Shown in pieces: positions 42,109 through 51,518 of a DNA stretch of 64,000 nucleotides. Under the pieces are notes generated by a model. The model searched no databases. It saw only the letters and a program-made list of their open reading frames with translations, and had not been told where the DNA came from. The DNA is from Oscillatoria princeps RMCB-10 (GTDB lineage: Bacteria > Cyanobacteriota > Cyanobacteriia > Cyanobacteriales > Oscillatoriaceae). The stretch covers positions 1 through 64,000 of the forward strand of contig JAHHHT010000025.1 of NCBI GenBank assembly GCA_019359235.1. Reading direction: 5' to 3'. Each line of letters starts with the position of its first letter. Positions within the stretch are counted from its first letter, which is position 1. Position numbers and translations under genes: made by a program.

Positions 42109-43635
42109 ATGGAAACCGAGGAACTCCTACAAAAATATGCATCTGGCATCAGGGACTTTACTGCTGTTAACCTCTGTGAAGCCAACCTGAGTCGAGTCAA
42201 CTTGAGCGGGGCCAATTTGAGTCAGGCCAATCTGAGTATCGCTAATTTAGGGGGTGCAAATCTGAGTGGAGCCAATCTGAGTCATGCCAAACTAAACGTC
42301 GCCAAACTGAATGGGGCCAATCTCAGCGGGGCCAACCTCAACGGCGCTGACCTAAACGTGGCCAACTTGATCAGGGCTGACCTGAGCGACGCCTCTCTGA
42401 TTCAAGCGGCGCTGATTCGGGCGGAACTGATCAGAGTTGAGCTGAGCAGAGCCAACCTCAGCGAGGCGAACTTGAACGCCGCCACCTTGAGAGAGGCCAA
42501 ACTCAGACACGCGAATCTGGCCGGTGCCAACTTGAGCGAGGCGGATCTGACCAATGCCTCGCTGAAAGCCGCCAACTTAGAGAGGGCGACTCTCCGGGAA
42601 ACGGATTTGAGGGGTGCGGACCTGAGTGGGGCGAACCTGAGAAACGCCGAACTCAGACGGGCCAACCTCTCTCAAGCTAAACTTGTTGGGGCGGATCTGA
42701 GTGGGGCAAATTTGAGATGGGCGGATTTGAGCGGGGCGACTCTGAGATGGGCGGACCTGAGCGAGGCAAAATTGAGTGGGGCCAATTTAAGAGGTGCGGA
42801 CTTGAGCGGAGCCAACTTGCTGAATGCCAGCTTAGTCTACTCGGATTTAACCCAGTCAAATTTGATTGAAATCGATTGGACAGGAGCGGACTTGTCGGGA
42901 GCCACCTTAACCGGTGCCAAAATGTATGAGGTGATGAGGTTCGGTCTGAAAACAGAAGGGTTGATCTGCGAGTGGGTTGACCTCAGCCCGAACGGCGACC
43001 GGTCTGTGACCTACCGCCTCAGCCCAGAAGAGTCGAAAAAATTTTTCAATCAAACACTGCCGACCGTCCGAATTACCATCGACTCACCGCTCAATCCCGA
43101 CGCTCATCTTGCTTTAGCGGTCGCTTACCATCAAATTGCTTACCACTACCCAGCGATGGGCTACCCCCCCAACATCGAAGTCAGCGGTCGCCGAACCATT
43201 CTAACGTTTAGGACGAGCAGCGACACTCGATTATTTCCCACGGCTTATGTGGCCATTTTGCCCTTTAAGGATGGCGGATTAACCCAAGATAAAATTGTCA
43301 ATCTAGTCCAAATGATCGAATCACAAGATATCAGCAATCTGCTCAATCAAGCGGTTGGTAAAATAGAGGAAATTAAAAAATCGGAGACTTTCTCCAGGCT
43401 GGTTAAGCGAGAAAAGTTCTTTCAATCTCCCACGCTGACAGTGATAACTAACTCTGGCAACCGAACCTTGGATGTCCACCACCACCCCAGTTTCGGCAAG
43501 CGCTGGATGAACACATCTGAACTCATCGAGCTTTACCCGGGCAGTTTGGATGAAAGCCAGCAATTAGCTCTCCCTCCTGTCAGCGTAATTGTTAATTTTA
43601 TACAAGGCTTGCACTTGCTCTCCAGTAAATTCTGA
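42109..43635 (+). CDS. Pentapeptide-repeat protein with unknown C-terminal domain (paralogue 1)
   Basis: The protein has 508 residues. Seen: a short N-terminal cap (EELLQKYASGIRDF), then about 50 pentapeptides of A(N/D)LSG type (about 20-275) forming a right-handed beta-helix. A non-repeat C-terminal domain of about 230 residues (SPEESKKFFNQT, TVRITIDSPL, LFPTAYVAILPF, HHHPSFGKRWMN) follows. Known: pentapeptide helices are structural scaffolds and in a few cases DNA mimics. The C-terminal domain is unknown to me. A closely similar gene follows 64 bp downstream, so the pair arose by tandem duplication. Cytosolic; no signal peptide. Confidence 0.88.
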   Translation: METEELLQKYASGIRDFTAVNLCEANLSRVNLSGANLSQANLSIANLGGANLSGANLSHAKLNVAKLNGANLSGANLNGADLNVANLIRADLSDASLIQAALIRAELIRVELSRANLSEANLNAATLREAKLRHANLAGANLSEADLTNASLKAANLERATLRETDLRGADLSGANLRNAELRRANLSQAKLVGADLSGANLRWADLSGATLRWADLSEAKLSGANLRGADLSGANLLNASLVYSDLTQSNLIEIDWTGADLSGATLTGAKMYEVMRFGLKTEGLICEWVDLSPNGDRSVTYRLSPEESKKFFNQTLPTVRITIDSPLNPDAHLALAVAYHQIAYHYPAMGYPPNIEVSGRRTILTFRTSSDTRLFPTAYVAILPFKDGGLTQDKIVNLVQMIESQDISNLLNQAVGKIEEIKKSETFSRLVKREKFFQSPTLTVITNSGNRTLDVHHHPSFGKRWMNTSELIELYPGSLDESQQLALPPVSVIVNFIQGLHLLSSKF

Positions 43636-43699
43636 ACTGAGGCATAGCTGGCTGCTTGTTTTCACCACAGAATAGAAAATTATTGGAACGGGAACTCTG

Positions 43700-45265
43700 A
43701 TGGAAGTTGAGGAAATCTTACAAAAATATGCAGCGGGAGAAAGAAACTTTGCCGGTCTTAACCTCTGCGAGATAAACCTCAGCAGAGTCAACCTCAGTGG
43801 AGTCAATTTGAGTAATGCGATCCTGAGTGTCGCCAATCTCAGTGGAGCCAATCTGAGCGGTGCAAACCTGAGCGGGGCAAAACTCAATGTCACCCGACTC
43901 AGCGGGGCCAACCTCAGCAAAGCCAATTTAAACGGCGCGATTCTCAATGTGGCCAACCTCGTGCGGGCTAACCTGTCGGACGCGGAACTGATTCAAGCTT
44001 CCCTGATTCGCGCTGAGCTGATTCGAGCCGAACTGAGCAGAGCCAATCTCATCGAGGCCAACCTCAACGGAGCCGACCTCAGAGAGTCGAAACTCAGACA
44101 GGTCAACCTCAGCGGTGCCAACCTCAGTGAAGCAGACATGCGGGGCGCATCCCTGGCGGGAGCCAACTTGGAGCAAGCCAAATTGAACCAAACTGACCTC
44201 AGCGGAGCCGACCTCAGCGGTGCGAATCTGAATAATTGCGAACTCAGACATGTTAACTTCAACCGCGCCAACCTCAGCGGTGCCGACCTCAGTGGGGCCA
44301 ATCTCCGGTGGGCGGTGCTCAGCGGTGCCAACCTGCAGTGGACTAACCTGAGTGACGCCAAGCTGAGCGGGGCCAACTTGATAGGGGCTGACTTGAGCAA
44401 CAGCAATTTGCTCAATGCCAGTTTGGTTCACGCCGATCTCACTCAAGCCAATTTGAGCCGCGCCGAGTGGGTCGGTGCCGACCTCAGCGGTGCCACCTTA
44501 ACGGGTGCCAAGCTTTATGGGGTTTCCCGCTTTGGCCTGAAAACGGACGGGATTATTTGCGACTGGGTTGATATCAGCCCCCACGGGGATCACACCCAGC
44601 TTTACCGCTTCACCGGCGAAGACTCTAAAAAGTTTTTTAATCAAACGCCGCCGACTGTCCGCATTGTGATCGACGCCCCTTTAGATCAGGAGGCTAATTT
44701 TGTCTTAGCCGCCAGCTATCACAAAATCGCTCAGCAATACCCCAGCCTCAGCCAACCCCCCAGCATTGCAGTCGGCTATCGCCGAACGGTGCTCACCTTT
44801 AGGGTGGACAGCGACGAGCAATTATTTCCCACGGCTTACGTGGCTGTTCTTCCGTTTGAAAACGCCGCCGCCACTCACAGAAATATCATCACCTCCGTCA
44901 AGCAACTCCGCGCCCACGCCACCACCCACCTCAGCATCCCAGAACTCAGGCGCGTCCAGCAGTTAAGTACCGTGATGAGTCAAGCCCTCAACCAAATCGC
45001 TGCCATCGACCTCTCGAAAATTTTTCCCCCAATTGTCGAGAGATCTAGCTTTTTCCAAGCCCCCACTCATACAATATTACTCAATTCCAGCGACCGCAGC
45101 TTGAGTGTCTACCACCACCCGAGTTTCGGCAAACGGTTTATGAACCAAGCAGGCTCCCAAAATCAGGGCTCAGCCGGCATGCCGGCTGGCCAGCAGTTTG
45201 CCATGCCGCCCCTCAGTGTTGTGGTCGATTTTATTAAAGGTTTCTATTCGATGGACTCTCAGTAG
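43700..45265 (+). CDS. Pentapeptide-repeat protein with unknown C-terminal domain (paralogue 2)
   Basis: 521 residues, the same architecture as the preceding gene: cap EEILQKYAAGERNF, about 50 pentapeptides, and the same C-terminal domain (DSKKFFNQTPPTVRIVIDAPL, LFPTAYVAVLPF, YHHPSFGKRFMN). The differences are an insertion near residue 400 (ITSVKQLRAHATTHLSIPE) and a Gly/Ala-rich stretch near the C-terminus (GSAGMPAGQ). The C-terminal domains are clearly homologous and co-conserved, which argues for function. Probably co-transcribed with paralogue 1. Confidence 0.88.
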   Translation: MEVEEILQKYAAGERNFAGLNLCEINLSRVNLSGVNLSNAILSVANLSGANLSGANLSGAKLNVTRLSGANLSKANLNGAILNVANLVRANLSDAELIQASLIRAELIRAELSRANLIEANLNGADLRESKLRQVNLSGANLSEADMRGASLAGANLEQAKLNQTDLSGADLSGANLNNCELRHVNFNRANLSGADLSGANLRWAVLSGANLQWTNLSDAKLSGANLIGADLSNSNLLNASLVHADLTQANLSRAEWVGADLSGATLTGAKLYGVSRFGLKTDGIICDWVDISPHGDHTQLYRFTGEDSKKFFNQTPPTVRIVIDAPLDQEANFVLAASYHKIAQQYPSLSQPPSIAVGYRRTVLTFRVDSDEQLFPTAYVAVLPFENAAATHRNIITSVKQLRAHATTHLSIPELRRVQQLSTVMSQALNQIAAIDLSKIFPPIVERSSFFQAPTHTILLNSSDRSLSVYHHPSFGKRFMNQAGSQNQGSAGMPAGQQFAMPPLSVVVDFIKGFYSMDSQ

Positions 45266-45355
45266 GCAGCGGGCGTCTTGGCGTGCCGCAGGCTCCGCCA
45301 CCAGAGGCGCGGCTCAACTCCGATAAGTAGGCCGGCAAAAATAAACGGAACATCA

Positions 45356-45388
45356 AGAAACCAGGTTTCTTTAATAAACCGGGTTTCT
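45356..45388. repeat. GAAACC(A/G)GGTTTCT palindrome in the 45266-45600 gap
   Basis: AGAAACCAGGTTTCT then AATAAACCGGGTTTCT; imperfect inverted pair, likely terminator of the pentapeptide pair. The remaining 335-bp gap has no gene; CTGCAGGTCAAGG-type sequence precedes the next start. Confidence 0.7.
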
Positions 45389-45600
45389 AGCCGGCACCAT
45401 ATTAAGGTTAATTAGGAAGGGCCTACTTGTCAGGGATATCAGTACAGTCAGCGTCGCTCTGGGTTGCAGCTGCGGTTGCTATTTGTATTTTCTGGGGCCC
45501 TTGCCTTATTTGGCCCGCTGAAATCAAAATTCCCGCAGGGTGCGCCACCAGAGGCCCCCTGCAGGTCAAGGTAAACTAACTGTAGTGGTGAGGAAATCAG

Positions 45601-46200
45601 ATGAACGCTTGGCGCGACAAGTTCAATCAAATGATGGGCCGCACTCGGATTGTGGTCTGCCGCTTATTTATCCATTTGGCAGGGGTTGAAGTGGCCCCCC
45701 TGTTGGGCGTCCTCAATCGCGCCGCCAGAGAGGCTATCGCAGCCGAGGGCGATATCGAGGTGGCGGGCGAACAGCTGGTGGAAATCTGCCAGAGCCTCCT
45801 GCAATACGATGTCTACTGGCGCTCGGCTGCCAATGAAGGGGATGTTTTCTGGAACCAGGGGGAAGCCGGTGACTATGTGAACGAACTGTTTACTGACTCG
45901 GCTCAGCGCTATTTGAGCCAGCCCGACCTCAGCCCACCGGCACCCGACGCGCCCCTTTCTTTGCCGGTGACTCAAAACCTGGTTGTCATGCTCGCAGTGG
46001 CTTACGAGGGCGAAGTTGCCGATCTCGAAACCGACCTCTCCCATATCGCCGCCCTCAAAGCAGCCCTGAAAGCCCTAATTAACCTGCACTACAACCGCCG
46101 CATGCTCGCCGTGCAAGTGCATTTCTCACCGGCTCAGCTCGGTGACGAGCTCACCGACGACCAGCTGCTGCAAAATTTCCCGGAATTAATCCCCCTCTGA
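45601..46200 (+). CDS. DUF1517-like cyanobacterial protein
   Basis: The protein has 199 residues. The ATG at 45601 follows GAGGAAATC. Seen: an N-terminal basic/hydrophobic segment (MMGRTRIVVCRLFIHLAG), then a helical AREAIAAEGDIEVAGEQLVEICQSLLQYDVYW stretch and a C-terminal region with PVTQNLVVMLAVAYEG and LINLHYNRRMLAVQVHFSPA. The pattern fits DUF1517 proteins of cyanobacteria and plastids; assignment is from memory of the family. Function unknown; possibly membrane-associated. Confidence 0.65.
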   Translation: MNAWRDKFNQMMGRTRIVVCRLFIHLAGVEVAPLLGVLNRAAREAIAAEGDIEVAGEQLVEICQSLLQYDVYWRSAANEGDVFWNQGEAGDYVNELFTDSAQRYLSQPDLSPPAPDAPLSLPVTQNLVVMLAVAYEGEVADLETDLSHIAALKAALKALINLHYNRRMLAVQVHFSPAQLGDELTDDQLLQNFPELIPL

Positions 46201-46367
46201 CCGGCAGCTATAAACATTTAAATTGCTTAATTACAGGCGCTGCCCTCCTGACCCGGCACCGCCCTTGCCCTCTCTGCAAGAGAAGACGCGATAAATCGCG
46301 TCTCTACAAGAGTTTTGCAATAAGGATGCCACCGGACATGATATCAGCAATGCACTTCCGGATATTG

Positions 46368-46426
46368 GGACAGGCAAGATGCCTGTCCTACGAGCCATAT
46401 CCGTAGGGCAGGCGAGACGCCTGCCC
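46368..46426. repeat. Two GGCAGGC-type hairpins in the 46201-46560 gap
   Basis: GGACAGGC...GCCTGTCC (46368-46388) and GGGCAGGC...GCCTGCCC (46406-46426) lie 17 bp apart, downstream of both convergent genes. A GAAGACGCGATAAATCGCGTCTCT hairpin lies at about 46281-46305. No gene in this 360-bp gap. Confidence 0.65.
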
Positions 46427-46560
46427 TCAACGAGCCTAACCAAATTTGGCTAGTGCTGTAGTATTTTTTCCTGGTGCTGAAAAGGCTTTTCTGCCGTTTT
46501 TTTCAAGACAAAATCCAACATCCAAAATTGATAAAATATGCAAACTAGAAGATGAACAGG

Positions 46561-49206
46561 TTAAACTTGTGCGGTGCGGCCAGCCAGTAGGGCCACAGTT
46601 GCCACTAACTCAGCCGGCTCCACCGGCTTGGGCACGTGCATCTGGAAGCCGGCATCGATTGCCTGCCGGCGGTCAGACTCGCGGGCGTAGGCCGTTAGGG
46701 CCACAGCCGGCAGGAATCCGCCGAGCTGGGCTTCCATCGCCCTCACCCGGCGAATCAGAGCGTAACCGTCCTCACCCGGCATGCCAATATCGCTCACCAG
46801 CACGTCCGGGTTCAACATTTCCAGGGCATTGAGCGCCTCACCGGCACTGGCGGCAGCTCTGACAGAGGCCCCGTATTGCTTGAGTACGACACTGATCAAG
46901 TCGCGGGTGTCGGGCTCGTCATCAACCACCAGCACCCGCAAGCCGGTCAGGGGGTGAGCCGGCCTGGAGCCGGTGGGCTGAGGCCGGGATTTCCCGTCGC
47001 GCTCGCTCGGCTGCGGTTTCTCGCTCCCTTCCAGAAGCGGCAGCCGCACCGTAAAGGTCGCCCCCAGATCCGGGCCGGCACTGTATGCCCCGACACTGCC
47101 GCCGTGGAGCTCCACCAGGTGACGCACGATCGCCAGCCCCAGACCCAGACCGCTGTACGACCTTGTGGTTGTGGCGTCCGCTTGGCGGAAGCGCTCAAAG
47201 ACGAATGGCAGAAAATCTCTGCTAATGCCAATGCCGGTGTCGCTCACCCGGAACTGGGCATAGGGCGTTGGGCATGGGGCACTGGGCATTGAGGATTGGG
47301 AATTGGGCGCAGAGGATTCTTTTTCCCCACAGCCGGTGCCCGATGCCCCATGCCCCATGCCCCATGCCCCATCCCCCACTCCCACTGAGAGCCTCACTTC
47401 CACTCGCCCTCCGGGCTGCGTGAACTTAACCGCATTAGAGAGCAAATTCCACACAACCTGCTGCAAGCGGTTGACATCTCCCAAAACCAGACCGGAGGTT
47501 GGCTCAAAAATTGACAGCAGCTCTATCCCCCTAGCGGCTGCCGCTGGGCGAACAGTCTCCAGGGCAGCCTCAATCACAGCTACGAGTTCAACTGGGCGCA
47601 TATTCAGGTTAAGTTGCCCGCGAATAATCCGCGACACGTCCAGCAGATCCTCAATCATCTGCGTCTGGGAGCGAGCGTTGCGCTCAATCGTCTCCAGGGC
47701 GCGAACCGTCTTTTCCTCATCCAGCTTGCGGTTCTTGAGCAACTGCGCCCAGCCGAGCATGGCGTTGAGGGGAGTGCGGAGTTCGTGGGAGAGAGTGGCC
47801 AGAAACTCATCTTTCATGCGATTGGCCTCTTGGGCTTCCCGGTAAAGGCGGGCGTTGTCAATCGCCAAGGCGGCGCGGCGGCCCAAGTCTTCAGCCAGAG
47901 CCAGACTTCCGCTGTCATAGCGCCTTTTTTGCGCCGCACAGACGAAAGTCAGGGTGCCCAGCGTCCGTCCGCGAACCTGAAGGGGGACACAGATAGCAGA
48001 CAGCGGGCCTAATTCTCGCAGGATCTGGCGGTGTTCAGCTGAGCCGGCAAAACTTGCTAGCAGCTCCTCCGGAAGTTCGGGATAGAACTCGGACTGGCCG
48101 GTGCTTCTCACTTTTGGCGCACCGGCAGCCGCCTTGGGGTCACTCTTGAAGCCAGCTGCGGGGGCGGTTTTGCAAACCGTGCCGGTTTGGAGATCGGCGC
48201 TGTTCGCTGAACCGGCAGACTCGGACTCTACCTTTAACGAGTCGGCGCACGCCACAGCCACCCGCTCAATCGCCCCACTGCCCTCGGCGACATCGACGGC
48301 GCACCAGTCGGCGAGTTGAGGCACGGTCAGATTCGCCAAGTTTTTCAGCGTCGTCTGGTAGTCGAGGGAAGCCGAGAGCACCTCGCTGGCTTCCGCTAGG
48401 AACCGCAGCGCATCTTCGGCCTGCTTGCGCTCCGTAATGTCCGTTACTGTCCCCGACATCCGGAAGGGCTCTCCCGAAGCATCTCGGCGAGCGCGGGCGC
48501 GGGCGACACAGTAGCGATATCCCCCGCAAGCGTGGCGCAGCCGCAGCTCCACGTTAAATTCAACGCCGCCCTCCAAGTGGGCTGTGACTGCCGAAATAAA
48601 TTTTTGCCTGTCCTCTGGATGCGCCAGATCGCAAAACGCCTCGTATGTCAGGGCCGATTTCCCGGAGTCCAGCCCTGTAATCTCAAAAAACCGGTCATTG
48701 CAGTAAATTTCGTTGCGGGAAATATTCCAGTCCCATATCCCGTCGTTGGCTCCTTCCAGAACCAATCGGTAGCGCTCTTCGCTTTCGGTGCGCGCAAGGT
48801 TGGCGATTGCGGCTTGCATTTCCGCCCTGTGGAGGCGAATGGCGCTGTGGAGGCTTTTCGAGAGATTCTCTGGCGATACCTTCGCTTTGGAGAGATAGTC
48901 GGAAGCGCCCGCCTTCATCAGCTCGACGGCGATTTCCTCGTCTCCCTGACCGGTGAGCACCACCAGGGGAGTCTTGACGCCGGCCTTTTGCAGGGCTCGC
49001 ACCACCGCCAGACCGTCTCCATCGGGCAGGTGATAGTCCAGCAACACGCAGTCAAAGTTCTGGTCTTTGAGAGTGGCCATTGCTTCCGCGCAGTCTTTCG
49101 CCTCGTGCAGTTCCGTGCGCACGCCCGCCGCCTTCAGCGCTCGCCGCACCGCCAGACGGTCCACTTCATCATCATCAACCACCAGTATTTTAAGAATCTC
49201 TTCCAT
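46561..49206 (-). CDS. Hybrid sensor histidine kinase (REC-PAS-GAF-HisKA-HATPase-REC)
   Basis: 881 residues from the ATG at 49206; nine extra codons upstream (49233) look non-coding. Seen in order: receiver (KILVVDDDEVDRLA, VLLDYHLPDGDG), PAS/PAC domain (about 135-265), GAF domain (about 275-455), HisKA with DEFLATLSHELRTPLN, HATPase (NLLSNAVKFT, DTGIGIS, YSGLGLGLAIVRHL), and a C-terminal receiver (RVLVVDDEPDTRDL, VLVSDIGMPGEDG). No membrane helix, so a soluble phosphorelay hub. A 45-residue low-complexity insertion (residues about 604-648) inside the ATPase domain derives from an intergenic repeat. Partners unknown. Confidence 0.92.
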   Translation of the reverse strand: MEEILKILVVDDDEVDRLAVRRALKAAGVRTELHEAKDCAEAMATLKDQNFDCVLLDYHLPDGDGLAVVRALQKAGVKTPLVVLTGQGDEEIAVELMKAGASDYLSKAKVSPENLSKSLHSAIRLHRAEMQAAIANLARTESEERYRLVLEGANDGIWDWNISRNEIYCNDRFFEITGLDSGKSALTYEAFCDLAHPEDRQKFISAVTAHLEGGVEFNVELRLRHACGGYRYCVARARARRDASGEPFRMSGTVTDITERKQAEDALRFLAEASEVLSASLDYQTTLKNLANLTVPQLADWCAVDVAEGSGAIERVAVACADSLKVESESAGSANSADLQTGTVCKTAPAAGFKSDPKAAAGAPKVRSTGQSEFYPELPEELLASFAGSAEHRQILRELGPLSAICVPLQVRGRTLGTLTFVCAAQKRRYDSGSLALAEDLGRRAALAIDNARLYREAQEANRMKDEFLATLSHELRTPLNAMLGWAQLLKNRKLDEEKTVRALETIERNARSQTQMIEDLLDVSRIIRGQLNLNMRPVELVAVIEAALETVRPAAAARGIELLSIFEPTSGLVLGDVNRLQQVVWNLLSNAVKFTQPGGRVEVRLSVGVGDGAWGMGHGASGTGCGEKESSAPNSQSSMPSAPCPTPYAQFRVSDTGIGISRDFLPFVFERFRQADATTTRSYSGLGLGLAIVRHLVELHGGSVGAYSAGPDLGATFTVRLPLLEGSEKPQPSERDGKSRPQPTGSRPAHPLTGLRVLVVDDEPDTRDLISVVLKQYGASVRAAASAGEALNALEMLNPDVLVSDIGMPGEDGYALIRRVRAMEAQLGGFLPAVALTAYARESDRRQAIDAGFQMHVPKPVEPAELVATVALLAGRTAQV
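47262..47395. repeat. GGGCATGGGGC low-complexity repeat inside the kinase ATPase domain
   Basis: Runs of GGGCATGGGGCA and complementary GCCCCATGCCCCAT flank a short AATTGGGCGCAGAGGATTC segment. The same motif occurs intergenically at about 41024-41045 and 14030-14045. Here it is in frame and interrupts the HATPase between the N-box region and DTGIGI. Confidence 0.8.
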
Positions 49207-49299
49207 GCTTGCCCAGAACGCCCGACAATTCACTACAAAGCTCCGAGGAATTCAGTCAGCGGAAGCGGCCATAAACTCCCGCCACACGCCGGCCCACTT

Positions 49300-50286
49300 T
49301 TAATTTTTGGCGGCAAAAGCTCCCCATCTGTCGGTTTCCCCGCCACCCGCCCCCAAACACTTCTTCCCAACTCGCTTTAGTTTTTCCCACTCCTTGCCAG
49401 TCCGGCAAAACTGCGAAGTGCAGCGGCTTTTTTTCCCTTCGAGCCGAATCTCTAACTCCTGGCCGCGCCCGCTCAGACTGCCGGCAGCAGAGGCACACAG
49501 CCAGCCCGCCCGCCGCCTGTTAAACACCCCTGCCCTCCTGCTACATGTGATCTGTTTAACTCCCTTTATCTGTTCCAGATCGAGTCTCTCGCTCTGAGTT
49601 AAATATACCCGCTTTCTAACTTTTTTAACTCCCGCTCTCATTTCAGCGTGAGTGAGAGTTTGTCTGTTTTCAAACGCCTGAATTTGCTGCCCTATTTTCT
49701 GCCAAGCCAGTCGAGCGCCTGAAAAAAACCGCCCATTTTTGCGATCGTATTCTAACCCCACACTGCGCCCAAAGCGTTTGAGGGTGGGGCGGGGTAACTC
49801 CTTGCTAAAGCCTGCAAACCGCCCCTCTTGGCGCTCCCATTCCCGTGGCGCAGTTCTAGCCCTTTCCCACACCCGGGCCAAAAACCCCCGGGTGGCTTTT
49901 GCCGAAAAAACGGGCGTCACCGAGAGTTTGGAACGGCTTGAACCTCTCCCGAGCCCGACGGAGTCAAAGGCTTTCCCTCGGATCTTAGCGCTGGTTTTCG
50001 GTTTGCCGGTCTTCAACCCCTCCTCAAACCGCGCCCGCTCCCAAACAACCCACTCGCTGGCACTCTGAGCGGGGCTCCGGAACAGCCGACCGGTCAGACC
50101 CAGACGCTGAAAGCCTCTGTGAGCGGTTACTTTGTCCGCCAGGTTGGCGGACAATGCCTGTCGCTGCCAAAACAAGTGCCGGCAATCCTGTATCTCCTCA
50201 AGACGTTGCCGGAAAAAGGCTTTGACAATTTGTTGCTTGCCCTGGTTGAGTTGATTGAGACAGACACGAGCTGAGCGGTGCATCAT
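49300..50286 (-). CDS. Unidentified basic protein
   Basis: A 328-codon frame from ATG 50286 or 50283. The product is very rich in Arg, Lys, Gln and Gly. The N-terminal 75 residues look helical (LNQLNQGKQQIVKAFFRQRLEEIQ). A region at 160-240 has LKRFGRSVGLEYDRKNGRFFSGARLAWQKIGQQIQAF and a basic helix KKVRKRVYLTQSERLDLEQIKG. The last 80 residues are low-complexity and Cys-containing, perhaps read-through of non-coding DNA. Codon choice resembles neighbouring genes in the first 240 codons. No membrane segment, no family recognised; it could be a decayed mobile-element gene. A short hairpin (AGCCCA/TGGGCT, about 50294-50311) lies just upstream. Confidence 0.45.
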   Translation of the reverse strand: MMHRSARVCLNQLNQGKQQIVKAFFRQRLEEIQDCRHLFWQRQALSANLADKVTAHRGFQRLGLTGRLFRSPAQSASEWVVWERARFEEGLKTGKPKTSAKIRGKAFDSVGLGRGSSRSKLSVTPVFSAKATRGFLARVWERARTAPREWERQEGRFAGFSKELPRPTLKRFGRSVGLEYDRKNGRFFSGARLAWQKIGQQIQAFENRQTLTHAEMRAGVKKVRKRVYLTQSERLDLEQIKGVKQITCSRRAGVFNRRRAGWLCASAAGSLSGRGQELEIRLEGKKSRCTSQFCRTGKEWEKLKRVGKKCLGAGGGETDRWGAFAAKN

Positions 50287-50672
50287 TTTGGCCTAGCCCA
50301 TGCTCGTGGGCTTTAATTCTGATTCACGAGACTGGATTCCCCGGATGGCAGCCCCGGTTGCTGCCCGCAAGAACTACAAGATACCACAAAAAGTCTTAAT
50401 TAGGAATCCTTCATTATAATACCAATTTTTGCCCTGGAGTCTTGCGGTCAATCGACCGGATGGCACAACTTGCCGCTGAAAAAAAACACCCTCAACAATA
50501 GCACACCGGCACAGGCGGCGGGTGCCGGTGCAGCGCCTCGGAGCGCCGGCGGCGTTTCGGTGGCCCGCATGGCAATTTCAGTTGTCTTTTAAGATCGAGG
50601 AGAGTGCCAGTTGAGCCGCGTTTAGCGGCACCGGCACCCAAACCAGCTGTTTTGAATCACAAACCCGGCTCC
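50287..50672. other. Gap between divergent genes
   Basis: 386 bp. It holds the hairpin at about 50294-50311, an AT-rich stretch (50395-50435) that could contain promoters, and GC-rich GCCGGTGCCGG-like sequence before the lipoprotein gene. No gene seen. Confidence 0.5.
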
Positions 50673-51518
50673 ATGTTGCGCAAACTGATAACCCTGTTAA
50701 TGGTTGTGACGCTCTCGTACACAACCGTTGCCTGCGGCGGGCCTTCCGCTGTCCAGTCTCCCAATCCCAGCGCCAGCACTCAAGGCGCTCAAACTCGGCT
50801 GTCTGATGGCCAGTATCCCGTGCAGCAGGCCACTTATAATGACGCCAATGGCGAATACAGCCTGTTTTTGCTTAACACCTCACCGCCGGTGTTTAACACG
50901 GCAGACTTACAGATGGCTCGCCTGACCGACCAAGAAATTTCAGCGGGCCAAAAGAGTTATGTGAAGGTGGAGAATGGCAAAGCATCCCTGCACCTGAGCG
51001 AAGATTTCAAGATCGAGTACGTCCACGCGGTGACGGAAACCCGCACCAACCCGCAAACGGGCCAGCCGCAAACGGTGATCGTGCGCCAGGAATCAAACTT
51101 TTGGGCACCCTTTGCCGGTGCTCTAGCAGGACAGGCGATAGGCAGTATGCTGTTTACCCCCCGGTACTATGTGCCGCCGGTGTACCAGCCCGGAGTGCCG
51201 CTCACCGGCTATGGCGGGTATGGCAATACCTACGGTCAAGCGGTTCAGCAGTACCAAACCCGCTACCAAGCGCCGCCACTGGCTGAGCGAAATCGCACCC
51301 AGCTGCGCACCACAGGTCGCATCAATTCGCCCCAGACGGGAATCACTCGCCCTTCTGGGACTTCCGAGCGCGACAAAGCCACCGGCTCCGGTTTTGGCAC
51401 CAGTACCTTGAAACCCTCGGGCCAATCCAGCCCTGCCGGCGCTAAACCCCGCACCGGCAGTTTTGGCAGTGGGCGCTCCTCTCGCCCTGCTGGGTTTGGC
51501 AGTGGCAGACGCCGGTAA
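50673..51518 (+). CDS. Lipoprotein with Gly/Tyr- and Ser/Gly-rich C-terminus, unknown function
   Basis: 281 residues from the ATG at 50673; a longer frame from 50604 lacks a signal. Seen: a lipoprotein signal peptide (RKLITLLMVVTLSYTTVAC, lipid Cys at 21), a globular domain at about 50-150 (YNDANGEYSLFLLNTSPPVF, SFKIEY-like strands), a short Gly/Ala hydrophobic hinge (FAGALAGQAIGSMLF), a Tyr/Pro/Gly/Gln segment and a Ser/Gly/Arg-rich tail (GSFGSGRSSRP). Inference: outer-membrane or inner-membrane surface lipoprotein. Function unknown. Confidence 0.75.
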   Translation: MLRKLITLLMVVTLSYTTVACGGPSAVQSPNPSASTQGAQTRLSDGQYPVQQATYNDANGEYSLFLLNTSPPVFNTADLQMARLTDQEISAGQKSYVKVENGKASLHLSEDFKIEYVHAVTETRTNPQTGQPQTVIVRQESNFWAPFAGALAGQAIGSMLFTPRYYVPPVYQPGVPLTGYGGYGNTYGQAVQQYQTRYQAPPLAERNRTQLRTTGRINSPQTGITRPSGTSERDKATGSGFGTSTLKPSGQSSPAGAKPRTGSFGSGRSSRPAGFGSGRRR

